A stretch of DNA of 64,000 nucleotides from Novosphingobium sp. (GCA_024236175.1 JACKKY010000002.1:558001-622000); one strand, 5' to 3'; shown: positions 52,915 to 61,818, counted from the stretch's first letter. Made by a program: numbers and translations. The notes: generated by a model not told the origin, from the letters alone.

Positions 52915-53816
52915 CAGAAATACCCCTCCTGCTTCTTCTTCTCCATGCCGGCGCCGCCGGCATCCTTGTCGATGGCGCGCCCCTGGCGTTCCGACGTCGT
53001 CGTCAGCAATGTTTCCTGGATCACTTCGGGAAGCGTCTTGGCCTTGCTCTCCACCGCGCCCGTCAGCGGATAGCAGCCGAGAGTACGGAAGCGAACCGAG
53101 CGTTCGACGGGCTTTTCACCCGGTTCGAGCGGGAAGCGCTCGTCGTCGACCATCAGCAACAGCCCGTCACGCTCGACGGTCGGCCGCTTGGCAGCGAAAT
53201 ACAGAGGCACGATCGGGATGTCGTTGAGATGGATGTATTGCCACACGTCCAGCTCGGTCCAGTTGGAGATCGGGAAGATCCGGATCGATTCGCCCTTGTT
53301 CTTCTTCGCGTTGTAGATGTTCCAGAGCTCGGGGCGCTGGTTCTTCGGGTCCCAGCCATGGCTCGCCGTGCGGAACGAGAAAATGCGCTCCTTGGCGCGG
53401 CTCTTTTCCTCGTCGCGGCGCGCACCACCGAAAGCCGCATCGAAACCCCACTTGTCGAGCGCCTGCTTGAGGCCCTCGGTCTTCCACATGTCGGTATGCA
53501 GCGGGCCGTGATCGAACGGGTTGATCCCTTTCTCCTGCGCTTCCGGATTGTGGTAGACGAGGAGTTCCATGCCGGACTCCTTCGCCATGCGATCACGCAG
53601 CTTGTACATTTCCTGGAACTTCCAGGTCGTGTCGACGTGCAGCAGCGGGAACGGCGGCGGCGAGGGATAGAACGCCTTGCGCGCCAGGTGCAGCATCACC
53701 GCACTGTCCTTGCCCACGGAATACAGCATCACCGGCTTTTCCACCTCGGCGACGACTTCGCGGATGATGTGGATGCTCTCGGCCTCGAGACGTTCTAGAT
53801 GCGTCAAGGTCTTCAT
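52914..53816 (-). CDS. cysD: Sulfate adenylyltransferase subunit 2
   Basis: A 300-residue PP-loop ATP sulfurylase subunit: YSVGKDSAVMLHLARKAFYP (P-loop-like SVGKDS, 33-38), LHVDTTWKFQEMYKLRDRMA, GGARRDEEKSRAKERIFSFR, and C-terminal RTLGCYPLTGAV plus the end EKKKQEGYF that is typical of CysD. The ATG at 53816 follows GGGAGAGG; the longer frame is spurious. First gene of the sulfate-activation operon and divergent from a LuxR-type regulator over 76 bases with a palindrome. Confidence 0.97.
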   Translation of the reverse strand: MKTLTHLERLEAESIHIIREVVAEVEKPVMLYSVGKDSAVMLHLARKAFYPSPPPFPLLHVDTTWKFQEMYKLRDRMAKESGMELLVYHNPEAQEKGINPFDHGPLHTDMWKTEGLKQALDKWGFDAAFGGARRDEEKSRAKERIFSFRTASHGWDPKNQRPELWNIYNAKKNKGESIRIFPISNWTELDVWQYIHLNDIPIVPLYFAAKRPTVERDGLLLMVDDERFPLEPGEKPVERSVRFRTLGCYPLTGAVESKAKTLPEVIQETLLTTTSERQGRAIDKDAGGAGMEKKKQEGYF

Positions 53817-53874
53817 CGACCTCTCCCTTCTGCTTTGCTTGCAGGGGTGAATACAGGGATGACATTTTCGCGAA

Positions 53875-53890
53875 CCTCCCATATGGGAGG
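53875..53890. promoter_or_regulatory. Perfect 16-bp palindrome in the cysD/LuxR-type regulator gap
   Basis: CCTCCCATATGGGAGG at 53875-53890 is perfectly self-complementary and, with flanking A and T-side bases, extends almost to 18 bp. It lies 58 bases before the cysD start and only 2 bases before the regulator ATG at 53893, covering that gene's purine-rich ribosome site. A LuxR-type dimer fits this symmetry. It may also act as an RNA hairpin masking the start. Confidence 0.6.
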
Positions 53891-53892
53891 GT

Positions 53893-55002
53893 ATGTCGCT
53901 AACTAGCAGAGACGAGACCGACCTGCTGCTGCCGCTCTACCAGGGCGTGCACGAGGAACCGCGGTTCGCGACTTTCCTGGAGCGGCTGAAACGCCGGACC
54001 GGGGCGGATTACGTCGCCCTCACGGTACGCAAGGAAGACCGGCCCGTTTCCGAGGCGAGCGTGTTCTTCGCGGGCATCAATCTGCATGAACGCGCCCGAG
54101 AGCTCGGAATCGAGGAACTGTACACCCTGGAAGGCGTGCACAATTCGAGCCTGCGTCCCTATCGCGTGTACAGCGTTTCCGAATTCGTCGACCACGATCC
54201 CGAATACAAGGCGGAACGCTCGCGCAATATCGAGCGCCTCGGCATCGTCGACGAACGCGTGGTTCGGGTCTCCGAAGAAAGCGGAATCAGCGCCTGGCTG
54301 GTCCTGGCGCGAAGCAAGGCCTGCTCGGCAGCGGACAGCGCGCTGTTGTCCAACCTCGCCCCTTACGTCGCAACCGCCCTTACCAACCTCAATCTGATGG
54401 AGCGGCAGCGCATAGAAGCGGCGCTTTCGACCAAGGGGCTTGGGCGTTCCGGAGTCGGCTGGATTCTGTTCGACAAGGACGCGCGCATCCTGGCGATCGA
54501 ATCGGGCGCGCAGGAGCGGCTTTCCAGGCTCAACGGATCGACGCCCCGGATCGGTGAACGCCTTCGCGATCTGCCCCGGGAGGCCGAACGCACACTCGCC
54601 GAAGCGGCGCGGCGGCTTGCGGACGCCCCGCAGGCGCAGCCCGGCGTCGCAGTGCTGAGCGAGGATCCGCGCATCGACGCCCTGCTCGTCTCGGCAATGG
54701 GCGAATCGGATTCGGCGACGCTGGTGCCGGTTCCGGCGATGATCGCCTACTGCCGGTTCGGCAAGGCCGGTTCCCCGGAAAGGGCCGTGCGGCTGGCGCG
54801 GCTGTTCGACCTCCCACAGCGCGAGGCCGAACTGGCCATCGCCCTCAGCGACGGCCATTCCATTGCCGAAGCGGCCGACGCGATGGGGCTGACGATCGAG
54901 ACCGCGCGCAACTATTCGAAGCGGCTTTACGCCAAGCTCGGCGTGCGCGGGCAGGCCGAACTCGTCCGGATGGTCTACGAAAGCAGCGCGGTGCTGGGCT
55001 AG
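53893..55002 (+). CDS. LuxR-type HTH transcriptional regulator
   Basis: A 369-residue regulator. Residues 1-160 form a sensor-like domain (GADYVALTVRKEDRPVSEAS, YRVYSVSEFVDHDPEYKAER) and 170-295 a second PAS/GAF-like region. The C-terminal LuxR helix-turn-helix is FDLPQREAELAIALSDGHSI, AEAADAMGLTIETARNYSKR, LYAKLGVRGQAELVRMVYES. The ATG at 53893 is 1 base after GGGAGGG, too close for a canonical site, so initiation may be leaderless, weak or operator-coupled. It is divergent from cysD, which is its most likely target. Confidence 0.87.
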   Translation: MSLTSRDETDLLLPLYQGVHEEPRFATFLERLKRRTGADYVALTVRKEDRPVSEASVFFAGINLHERARELGIEELYTLEGVHNSSLRPYRVYSVSEFVDHDPEYKAERSRNIERLGIVDERVVRVSEESGISAWLVLARSKACSAADSALLSNLAPYVATALTNLNLMERQRIEAALSTKGLGRSGVGWILFDKDARILAIESGAQERLSRLNGSTPRIGERLRDLPREAERTLAEAARRLADAPQAQPGVAVLSEDPRIDALLVSAMGESDSATLVPVPAMIAYCRFGKAGSPERAVRLARLFDLPQREAELAIALSDGHSIAEAADAMGLTIETARNYSKRLYAKLGVRGQAELVRMVYESSAVLG

Positions 55003-55014
55003 CCTAACGGCGCC

Positions 55015-56262
55015 CTAGCCGCCCAGCTTCGCTTCGATTTCGGCGATCTCGGAGCGCAGCCACATGGTTTCGCTCAGGTTCTGACCGCCGCACTCGTCGA
55101 GCAGCATCTGGCTCGCATCGCGCTTGGCTTCGAGGGCGCTGCGCTCGTCCGGGTCGGCGCCCAGTGCGATATCGACCAGGTGCAGCGCTTCGAGCGGCTT
55201 GCCTTCGCCCAGCTTCGACCGGGCCCGTTCGGCGAGTTTCGCCGCCCCGCCGGCCAGCTCGGCGATATCGCCATACACGCTGGAACGCGGCACGCCGTAA
55301 AGCTCCGTCGTGCCGTCCTCATAGTGGAACCAGCCCGAGTATTCGCGCCAGATGGACTTGACCGCCCAGCTGGCCTTGCCGTGGAAGTCGCCGATCGCGA
55401 CATTTCCCGGAAACTCGAAGTCATGCATCAGCTCGTGGACGGTCTTGCCCGCTTTCATGCCTTCCAGCGTGTAATCGCGCACATAGGTAACCGCAGCTTC
55501 CATCCGGTCGAGATCTTCCCGGATCCGGTCCTTGCCGACGACCGGATCGCCGTGGCCGGTGATCAGGATCTCGGCTCCGAGATCGCGCACCTTCTTGAGC
55601 GATTGCAGATAGGTGCGCACACGGCGCGGCTTGTCGCCCCGCAGCGTGTTGAGGAACGGCATCGAGAGCCACACCGGGCCGAAGGTGTTGCCGGTGAAGA
55701 CGATCTTCTCCTTGGGCATCCAGACGAGGATATTGTCTTCGGTCTCGCCTTCGGGCGCATGGATAAGTTCGAAAGTGCGCCCTCCGACTTCGAGGGTCAT
55801 GCGATCCTCGACGAAGATGTCGGGCGTGACCTCGGGCTGCGCCGCCTTCGGCGGACCGTCCTGCTTGAGCGTGCTGCCCCAGAGCTTGAAGGTGCGCGGT
55901 CCGAAATAGGACTGCATGCCCAGCATGTCGTCCCTGGCTTCGATGTAGCCCGGCCCGCCGACGACCTTGGTGCCTTCTTCCACGAGGCTCGGGACGCCGC
56001 CGAAGTGATCGGCATGGCTCTGCGTCAGGATGATGTAGCGCAGCGGCCCGGTGCGGTGCGGCTTGAGCAGGGCGACGTTGCGCTCGGCGTTGTGCACGAT
56101 GCCGGTGTTGACGATGACATCGCCGTCATCCGTCGTGACCAGGTAGGCGTTGGACACGTCCCTGGCCATGAAGATGAAATCGGTGATGGCGACGGCTTCC
56201 TTCTGCTCGTCGCCGGCCGTGACCAGCCCTGCAAGGGGTGGAGCCTTTTCCTGCGTAGCCAT
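55015..56262 (-). CDS. Alkylsulfatase-like metallo-beta-lactamase protein
   Basis: A 415-residue MBL-fold hydrolase. The zinc motif reads TQSHADHFGG (81-86 Q-S-H-A-D-H), where alkylsulfatases (SdsA1/BDS1) have HxHxDH; so the first zinc His is Gln. Later ligands are APEGETEDN and ITGHGDPVV. Residues about 240-350 resemble the alkylsulfatase dimerisation domain (RMEAAVTYVRDYTLEGMKAG, PGNVAIGDFHGKASWAVKSI), and the C-terminal tail is helical. Substrate may be an alkyl sulfate, lactone or other ester. The ATG at 56262 has GAGGAGGCGTGACG. It is 2 bases after the alcohol dehydrogenase and ends the operon. Confidence 0.82.
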   Translation of the reverse strand: MATQEKAPPLAGLVTAGDEQKEAVAITDFIFMARDVSNAYLVTTDDGDVIVNTGIVHNAERNVALLKPHRTGPLRYIILTQSHADHFGGVPSLVEEGTKVVGGPGYIEARDDMLGMQSYFGPRTFKLWGSTLKQDGPPKAAQPEVTPDIFVEDRMTLEVGGRTFELIHAPEGETEDNILVWMPKEKIVFTGNTFGPVWLSMPFLNTLRGDKPRRVRTYLQSLKKVRDLGAEILITGHGDPVVGKDRIREDLDRMEAAVTYVRDYTLEGMKAGKTVHELMHDFEFPGNVAIGDFHGKASWAVKSIWREYSGWFHYEDGTTELYGVPRSSVYGDIAELAGGAAKLAERARSKLGEGKPLEALHLVDIALGADPDERSALEAKRDASQMLLDECGGQNLSETMWLRSEIAEIEAKLGG

Positions 56263-56264
56263 CG

Positions 56265-57278
56265 TCACGCCTCCTCGAATTCGATCATCACCTTCGCCGA
56301 TTCCGGCGTTCCGGCGATCTTGAGCCCGTCCAGCACCTGGTCGAACGGCAGGTGGTGGCTGATCAGCGACCGGATCTTGTCCTTGAGCCGGGGCATCGCA
56401 GCGACCACTTCGGGCATCTCGGTGGGATAACCGACCGCGGTCGTGATCGTCATCTCGCTGGTCAGCATCGTCCCGAACGGAACCTCGAAGGGCTGCATGT
56501 AGGCGGCCGTGATCACCAGGCGCGAATGATACTTCGCCATGTTGATCACATCGGTGATCACCCGCGGCGCGCCGGCGGCGTCGATATAGGCATCGGTGCC
56601 GACGGCCGGCTTGTGCATGCACATCTCCGTGCCGTGGAGCTTGCCGATCTCTTCCTTGATGTCGACCTCGGCCGGGTTCAGCGCCGCCCGCGCGCCGAGC
56701 GCCAGCGCCCGGTCGAGCCGTTCCTGCGCAAGATCGAGCGCGATGACATCGGTGATGCCGCGATCGACGAGCCACAGCACCATGCCCAGCCCGATCGGTC
56801 CGCAGCCGAACACGACGACCTTGTCGCCCGGCTTCACCTCCATGCGATTGACGCCGTGCATGGCGACCGCAAGCGGCTCGCACATGGCGGCGACGTCGTA
56901 GGGCACGCCTTCCGGTATCGGCAGCAGGTTGGTTCCCCGCTCCGCGTCGCGCACCAGCAATTCGTCGACGAACGCGCCTTCGGGGCCGCCGCTGCCGATG
57001 TTGCTGGGCGTCATCATCGGGTTGATGATCACCGGGTCGCCGACCGAAACGCCGGAGACGTCCGGGCCGACGCTCAGCACTTCGCCCGCGCCCTCGTGCC
57101 CGATCGGCGTCACGCCGCCCGGCTCGCGCATGATCCCGCCGTACTTGATGTAGGACAGGTCGCTGCCGCAGATGCCGCACGCCTTCATCTTGACTACGAC
57201 GTCGTTGGGGCCTGCTTCCGGCAAGACATAATCGTCCAGCCTGACGTCGTTCACTTCGTGGATGTTAAGAACCTTCAC
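56265..57278 (-). CDS. Zinc-type MDR alcohol dehydrogenase
   Basis: A 337-residue medium-chain dehydrogenase: KACGICGSDLSYIKYGG (catalytic zinc C37), PIGHEGAGEV (H61, E62), VFGCGPIGLGMVLW (NAD(P) site). The four-Cys structural zinc loop of ADH/threonine dehydrogenase is absent (PMMTPSNIGSGGPEGAFVDE). It oxidises a secondary alcohol or polyol. The frame read across to 57180 with the MBL gene is an artefact. It follows the SDR gene by 25 bases. Confidence 0.9.
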   Translation of the reverse strand: MKVLNIHEVNDVRLDDYVLPEAGPNDVVVKMKACGICGSDLSYIKYGGIMREPGGVTPIGHEGAGEVLSVGPDVSGVSVGDPVIINPMMTPSNIGSGGPEGAFVDELLVRDAERGTNLLPIPEGVPYDVAAMCEPLAVAMHGVNRMEVKPGDKVVVFGCGPIGLGMVLWLVDRGITDVIALDLAQERLDRALALGARAALNPAEVDIKEEIGKLHGTEMCMHKPAVGTDAYIDAAGAPRVITDVINMAKYHSRLVITAAYMQPFEVPFGTMLTSEMTITTAVGYPTEMPEVVAAMPRLKDKIRSLISHHLPFDQVLDGLKIAGTPESAKVMIEFEEA

Positions 57279-57303
57279 TTGCGCTCTCCCGCCATGCCGC
57301 CGT

Positions 57304-58098
57304 TTACGGGCGGATCTTGTATCCGCCGTCGAGATAGACCGTCTCGCCGGTCATGAAAGCCGAGGCGTCCGAACACAGATACGCGCCGATGCCTTCGAAA
57401 TCCTCAGGGTAACCGAGACGCTTTATCGGCGTCTGCGGCGCGTACTGGCTGACCAGATACTGCGCCGCCGGCCCCTCGCGCTCGCCCATCATCGGCGTGA
57501 TGATGAGGCCGGGCGCGACGACGTTCGCACGGATACCGAATTCCCCTAGCTCCACCGCGAGGCAGCGGATCACCGCTTCGGTGCCGCACTTTGACGCGGC
57601 GTATTCCATCTTGCCCGGCAAGCCCTGGTAGAGCGATCCCGAGCCGCAGGCGACCAGCGACCCGCCGGGCTCGCCCGCCTCGGCCCGCGCCTTCATGTGG
57701 CGTGCGCCTTCGCGCAGCGTGAAAAAGGCGCCGTGCAGCGCGACCGCCTGGAACTGGTGCCAGTGCTCAGTCGGCATGTCGAACACCGACTCATAGCGCG
57801 GCGGCGGGCCGGAATTGGCGAACACGCAGTCCACCCGGCCGAAATCCTTCATCAGCTGGTCATAGCCGGCGATGATCTGCTCTTCGGAGGAAACGTCGAC
57901 GACATAGGTTTCCACCCTGCCCGCGCCCGCTTCTTCCAGCTCCTTCTTGGCGGCGGCGTTCTTTTCCTCGTTGCGCGCCCAAATGGCGATATCGCCGCCC
58001 ATCTTCGCGCAGCCCATGGCGAAGCCAAGGCCGATGCCGCCATTGCCGCCGGTGACCATCGTCACCTTGCCGGTGCAGTCGAACAGATTGCTCATCAT
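57304..58098 (-). CDS. SDR oxidoreductase, tandem copy A
   Basis: A 264-residue classical SDR: VTMVTGGNGGIGLGFAMGCA (cofactor site, about 12-31), YVVDVSSEEQ, CVFANSG, catalytic S155 region and Y166-x3-K170 (MEYAASKCGTE). It is closely similar to the next gene, so the pair arose by duplication. It is the second gene of a minus-strand operon (48 bases after copy B). Likely oxidises hydroxyl groups of alicyclic compounds; substrate unknown. Confidence 0.92.
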   Translation of the reverse strand: MMSNLFDCTGKVTMVTGGNGGIGLGFAMGCAKMGGDIAIWARNEEKNAAAKKELEEAGAGRVETYVVDVSSEEQIIAGYDQLMKDFGRVDCVFANSGPPPRYESVFDMPTEHWHQFQAVALHGAFFTLREGARHMKARAEAGEPGGSLVACGSGSLYQGLPGKMEYAASKCGTEAVIRCLAVELGEFGIRANVVAPGLIITPMMGEREGPAAQYLVSQYAPQTPIKRLGYPEDFEGIGAYLCSDASAFMTGETVYLDGGYKIRP

Positions 58099-58146
58099 TA
58101 CTCCAAATCTAGTACGGAAATTCAGGCCCGGTCGCTGCCCGAAGGA

Positions 58147-58962
58147 TTATTCGACCGAGGCCGCATAGGGCGGATAGATCACGCTGCCGCCATCGATGAC
58201 GATCGTGTCGCCGGTGTGGAAGCTCGATGCGTCGCTGCACAGATAGGCGGAAATGCCTTCGATGTCCTCGGGATAGCCGGGACGCGGAATCGGCGTTGCC
58301 GACGAGAAGAACGCGTTGATCTGGTCCTGCTGTTCCTGCGGCGCCTTCTTCATCATCTCGGTGATGATGAAACCGGGGGCGATCGAGTTGGCGCGAATGT
58401 GGTACCTGCCCAGCTCGGCCGCCATGCCGCGGATCACCGCGCCCATGCCGCCCTTGGCCGCGGCGTAGTTCTCGATGCCCTTGACGCCGTGGAACATCGA
58501 CAGGCTGCCGCACAACACGAGGCTGCCGCCCGGTTCGCCCGCTTCGGCGCGCTTGACCATCAGCTTGGCGGCTTCCTGCAGGGTGAAGAATGCGCCATGC
58601 AGGCTGACATTGAGCAGGTCATGCCATTCCTCCGGCTCCAGGGTGAGCACCGAGCGGCTGCGCGAAGACCGGCCGGAATTGGCGAACACGCAGTCGATGC
58701 GTCCGAAATCGTCCATCAGCTTTTCGTATCCGGCGATGATCGCGTCGCGGTCCGAGACATCGACCTGGTAGGCGATCACCCGGCCTGCGCCCGCTTCCAG
58801 CAGCCTTTCGCGCGCCGCCGCGCTCTTCGCCTCGTCGCGCGCCCAGATGGCGATGTCGCTGCCCATTCTCGCGCAACCCATCGCGAAGCCGAGGCCCAGG
58901 CCGCCGTTGCCGCCCGTCACCATCGTCACCTTGCCCGTGCAGTCGAAAAGGCCCTTCGCCAT
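58147..58962 (-). CDS. SDR oxidoreductase, tandem copy B
   Basis: A 271-residue SDR aligned residue for residue with copy A over the first 170 positions (LFDCTGKVTMVTGGNGGLGL shared, same FANSG site). Y166-x3-K170 is NYAAAKGGMGAV. The C-terminal half differs more (TEMMKKAPQEQQDQINAFFS), which suggests a different substrate pocket. First gene of the SDR-SDR-ADH-MBL operon, divergent from AraC. Confidence 0.92.
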   Translation of the reverse strand: MAKGLFDCTGKVTMVTGGNGGLGLGFAMGCARMGSDIAIWARDEAKSAAARERLLEAGAGRVIAYQVDVSDRDAIIAGYEKLMDDFGRIDCVFANSGRSSRSRSVLTLEPEEWHDLLNVSLHGAFFTLQEAAKLMVKRAEAGEPGGSLVLCGSLSMFHGVKGIENYAAAKGGMGAVIRGMAAELGRYHIRANSIAPGFIITEMMKKAPQEQQDQINAFFSSATPIPRPGYPEDIEGISAYLCSDASSFHTGDTIVIDGGSVIYPPYAASVE

Positions 58963-59137
58963 GCCATCCTCCTTGTCGTGCCTGGCCGCGCCTGTTTCGG
59001 GCGTGCTCGGCTCGTTGCCGGGATGTTTGGCCCAGCCCGATTGTGCTGCAACCCCGCTATGTGTAGAAATCAGGCCATATCATGCAATCACGGACACAAT
59101 GCGGCATCTGGCTGCGGGGTTGGCGGGAGACGGTGCG

Positions 59138-60046
59138 ATGGCGAAGCGAACGACGATCACAGACGTCGCGATATTGACCGTCGACGCCGAAATCCACTGC
59201 CCGGCTATGAGCGCGCAGCTCGTCAGATACGACATTACCGCCCCGACCCAGGCGGTGCTGTCCGACGAGGACGCGTACCAGATCAACATGTGCCTCACGC
59301 CCCGGCCGCTCGATGCAAGGGCGGGCTATCGCGAACGCTGGGGCCCCCAGCGGCTCGACCGGCTGGGCGACATCTTCGTGATCCCTCCCGGCGAGAAGCT
59401 GCTGATCAAGGGAGGGCGTATCCGGCAATCCTCGCTGCTCTGCCAGCTCAAGCCGGAACCGGTCCATGAGGTTGTCGGCCGCACGCTCGACTGGAGCGAG
59501 AAGCAGCTTGCCTCGACTCTCGACATCACCAACGCCGCGATCAGGACCCTTCTCTTCCGCATAGCCGAGGAAGTGCGCCATCCTGCGCTGGCGTCGGACC
59601 GCATGATCGAGTTTCTCAGCGGCGAACTGGCGATCGAGCTGGCCCGGTTCTGCCTGCAGCGCGTGGAACAGCCGGTCACCGGCGGTCTGGCCGGATGGCG
59701 GCTGCGGCTGATCGACGAAAGGTTGAGCGAAGACCTCACGGCGCCGTCGCTCGTCGAACTGGCAAGGCTCTGCAACATATCGGTACGCCAGCTCACGCGG
59801 GGTTTTCGCGTCAGCCGGGGCTGCTCGATCGGTGACTATGTCGAGCAGCGGCGGATGGAGACCGCCAAACGCCTGCTGATGGCCGGGGAAAGCGTGAAGA
59901 CGATCGCGTTCACGCTGGGCTTTTCGTCTCCTTCCAGCTTCACCTTTGCCTTCCGGCGCGCCGTGGGCAGCAGTCCCAGCCAGTTCCGCAGGAGGCAGGG
60001 CCGCGGGCTGGAGCCGGCAGCCGAAGATATCCCGGAATTGGCCTGA
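59138..60046 (+). CDS. AraC family transcriptional regulator
   Basis: A 302-residue regulator. The N-terminal part (about 1-190) is a sensing domain (YDITAPTQAVLSDEDAYQIN) with no name I can assign. The AraC domain is at about 210-290: SLVELARLCNISVRQLTRGF, RVSRGCSIGDYVEQRRMETA, KTIAFTLGFSSPSSFTFAFR. The ATG at 59138 follows GGGAGACGGTGCG; the frame to 58847 is a shadow. Divergent from the SDR-ADH-MBL operon (175 bases) and upstream of the sulfotransferase, so it may control both. Confidence 0.88.
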   Translation: MAKRTTITDVAILTVDAEIHCPAMSAQLVRYDITAPTQAVLSDEDAYQINMCLTPRPLDARAGYRERWGPQRLDRLGDIFVIPPGEKLLIKGGRIRQSSLLCQLKPEPVHEVVGRTLDWSEKQLASTLDITNAAIRTLLFRIAEEVRHPALASDRMIEFLSGELAIELARFCLQRVEQPVTGGLAGWRLRLIDERLSEDLTAPSLVELARLCNISVRQLTRGFRVSRGCSIGDYVEQRRMETAKRLLMAGESVKTIAFTLGFSSPSSFTFAFRRAVGSSPSQFRRRQGRGLEPAAEDIPELA

Positions 60047-60175
60047 ATTCGATATTCTGTCCCGATTGGCGGGGTGAAGCGAATTGCCAAGCCAAGCCGC
60101 TTGCGGGTTATCTCGGGCACACGGGGGCGCACTGCAAGCGCCCTGCCGATAATTCCAGCGGAGAGGAACGAAACG

Positions 60176-61339
60176 ATGACGCAACAGCTCGTGGCCGACG
60201 CCCTCGTCGAACAGGCAATGAAACAGACCGGGCTCGACGAGTTCGACGCCGACACCTACCGCGAGGGCCTCGACGTCTTCGTCAAGGATTTCAACAACGG
60301 CATCGCCAAGGGCCTCTACAACGAAGCCGGGATCGAGCGGGTCGCGGGCGACTGCCGGCATTACCTCGGCAACCGCCTGCGGGTGGCCAACTACCTGAAG
60401 TACGAGCCCCAGCTTCTCGACCGGCCGATCGAACGCCCGGTTTTCGTCATGGGTATCCCCCGCACCGGCACGACGCTTCTCTCGAACCTGCTCGCGGCCG
60501 ACCCGGCGCGGCGTTCTCCGCTCGAATGGGAAATCGAGGAACCCGTGCCGCCGGCCACCGCCGAAACGCTCAAGACCGACACGCGCTGCCTCGCCCGGCT
60601 GGAACGGGAACGGCAGATGCTGGAGGCCCATCCGGAAATGGGCAAGATCTACCGCTCCTCGGCCGTCTATCCGCATGAATGCGTCTGGTATCTGGCGCAT
60701 GACTTCAAGACGTTGATGATCGAATCCAAGGGCGTCCTGCCCGAATACCGCGAGTTCATCTTCTCCGCCGACATGACGTCGGCCTATTCCTATCACCGCA
60801 AGTTCCTTCAGGCGCTGCAACACCACGCGCCCGGCGTCTGGAACCTGAAAATGCCCAGCCACGCCCTGCACCTGGAATATCTGATCAAGGAATATCCCGA
60901 CGCCAGGCTGGTGTGGACGCACCGCGATCCCTACACCGCGACGGGTTCGTTCTGCTCCATCATTTCGCTCAGCCACCAGATGCTGATGGGCCGGATCGAC
61001 GCCGACTGGCTTGGCGAGAACTATCCATGGCAGGCGAAGGAGCACGCCGACCGGATCATGGATTTCCGCGACAAATACGGCGAGGACCGCGTCGTCGACG
61101 TTCATTATGCCGACATGACCAACGATCCGATGGGCACCATGAAGAAGCTCTACGCCGATCTTGGCGACGACTGGACCCCGGAGGCCGAAGCGGGCATCCA
61201 GGCCTGGCTCGACGACAATCCGCAGAACAAGTTCGGCAAGCATGAATACAAGCTGGCGCAGTACGGGCTGACCAAGGAACAGCTCGACCCGATGTTCGAA
61301 CGCTACCTGTCGCGCTACGACGTCGCCCGCGAAGGCTGA
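60176..61339 (+). CDS. PAPS-dependent sulfotransferase family protein
   Basis: A 387-residue protein with the PAPS-binding loop GIPRTGTTLL (93-102), the usual 5'-phosphosulfate site, and a later WTHRDPYTATGSFC region that resembles the 3'-phosphate site. It has an extended N-terminal segment (60 residues) found in large lipid or alicyclic sulfotransferases. It transfers sulfuryl from PAPS to a hydroxyl. The ATG at 60176 follows GAGAGGAACG. A VOC gene follows by 11 bases. PAPS supply (cysD-cysNC) and PAP removal (cysQ) lie 6-10 kb away. Confidence 0.9.
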   Translation: MTQQLVADALVEQAMKQTGLDEFDADTYREGLDVFVKDFNNGIAKGLYNEAGIERVAGDCRHYLGNRLRVANYLKYEPQLLDRPIERPVFVMGIPRTGTTLLSNLLAADPARRSPLEWEIEEPVPPATAETLKTDTRCLARLERERQMLEAHPEMGKIYRSSAVYPHECVWYLAHDFKTLMIESKGVLPEYREFIFSADMTSAYSYHRKFLQALQHHAPGVWNLKMPSHALHLEYLIKEYPDARLVWTHRDPYTATGSFCSIISLSHQMLMGRIDADWLGENYPWQAKEHADRIMDFRDKYGEDRVVDVHYADMTNDPMGTMKKLYADLGDDWTPEAEAGIQAWLDDNPQNKFGKHEYKLAQYGLTKEQLDPMFERYLSRYDVAREG

Positions 61340-61350
61340 AGGAGGGAACC

Positions 61351-61818
61351 ATGCTTGAAGGCCATCTCTATCAACTCGGCTATGTCTGCGACGACCTAGA
61401 AGAAGGCATCGCCCAGTTTCGCGGGCGCGGAATGACGCATGAGCCGCACATCATGGAAGTGGACCAGCCGGTCGATTCTCCGGTGGGCGAGGTCGTCAAC
61501 AAGATGCGGCTGTGCTTCATCTGGATCGGCGAGATGCAGTACGAACTGATCCAGCCGCTCGCCGACCCGCTGGGTATCTACGGCAATTGCGTATCGAACG
61601 GCGGGCCGTTGCGCTTTCACCAGATCTGCATGCGCGTCGCCGACTGGGGCGATTTCCGCGCCCGCGTCGACCAGCAGGACCTTCCCGTCGCCATGGAAAG
61701 GGACATGGGCGGCGACAATTTGAAGTTCCTCTATCTGGACGGGCGCAAGCAGTTCGGTCACTACCTCGAATACACTTGGATGACCGACGCCGCGTGGGAC
61801 CAGATCAGGGCAATGTAG
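61351..61818 (+). CDS. VOC family protein (single domain)
   Basis: A 155-residue VOC/glyoxalase-fold protein: LEGHLYQLGYVCDDLEEGIA, LCFIWIGEMQYELIQPLADP, LRFHQICMRVADWGDFRARV, FGHYLEYTWM. The candidate metal ligands H5, E near QYELIQ, H in FHQIC and E in YLEY match the methylmalonyl-CoA epimerase-like pattern. It is 11 bases after the sulfotransferase and probably in its operon. The reaction is unknown. Confidence 0.83.
   Translation: MLEGHLYQLGYVCDDLEEGIAQFRGRGMTHEPHIMEVDQPVDSPVGEVVNKMRLCFIWIGEMQYELIQPLADPLGIYGNCVSNGGPLRFHQICMRVADWGDFRARVDQQDLPVAMERDMGGDNLKFLYLDGRKQFGHYLEYTWMTDAAWDQIRAM

Noticed and set aside
56263..57180. Apparent fusion of MBL protein with upstream frame (721 residues)
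   Set aside because: The first 306 residues are the wrong frame of the alcohol dehydrogenase gene and are Arg/Ala-rich. The MBL protein starts at 56262 after a good ribosome site.
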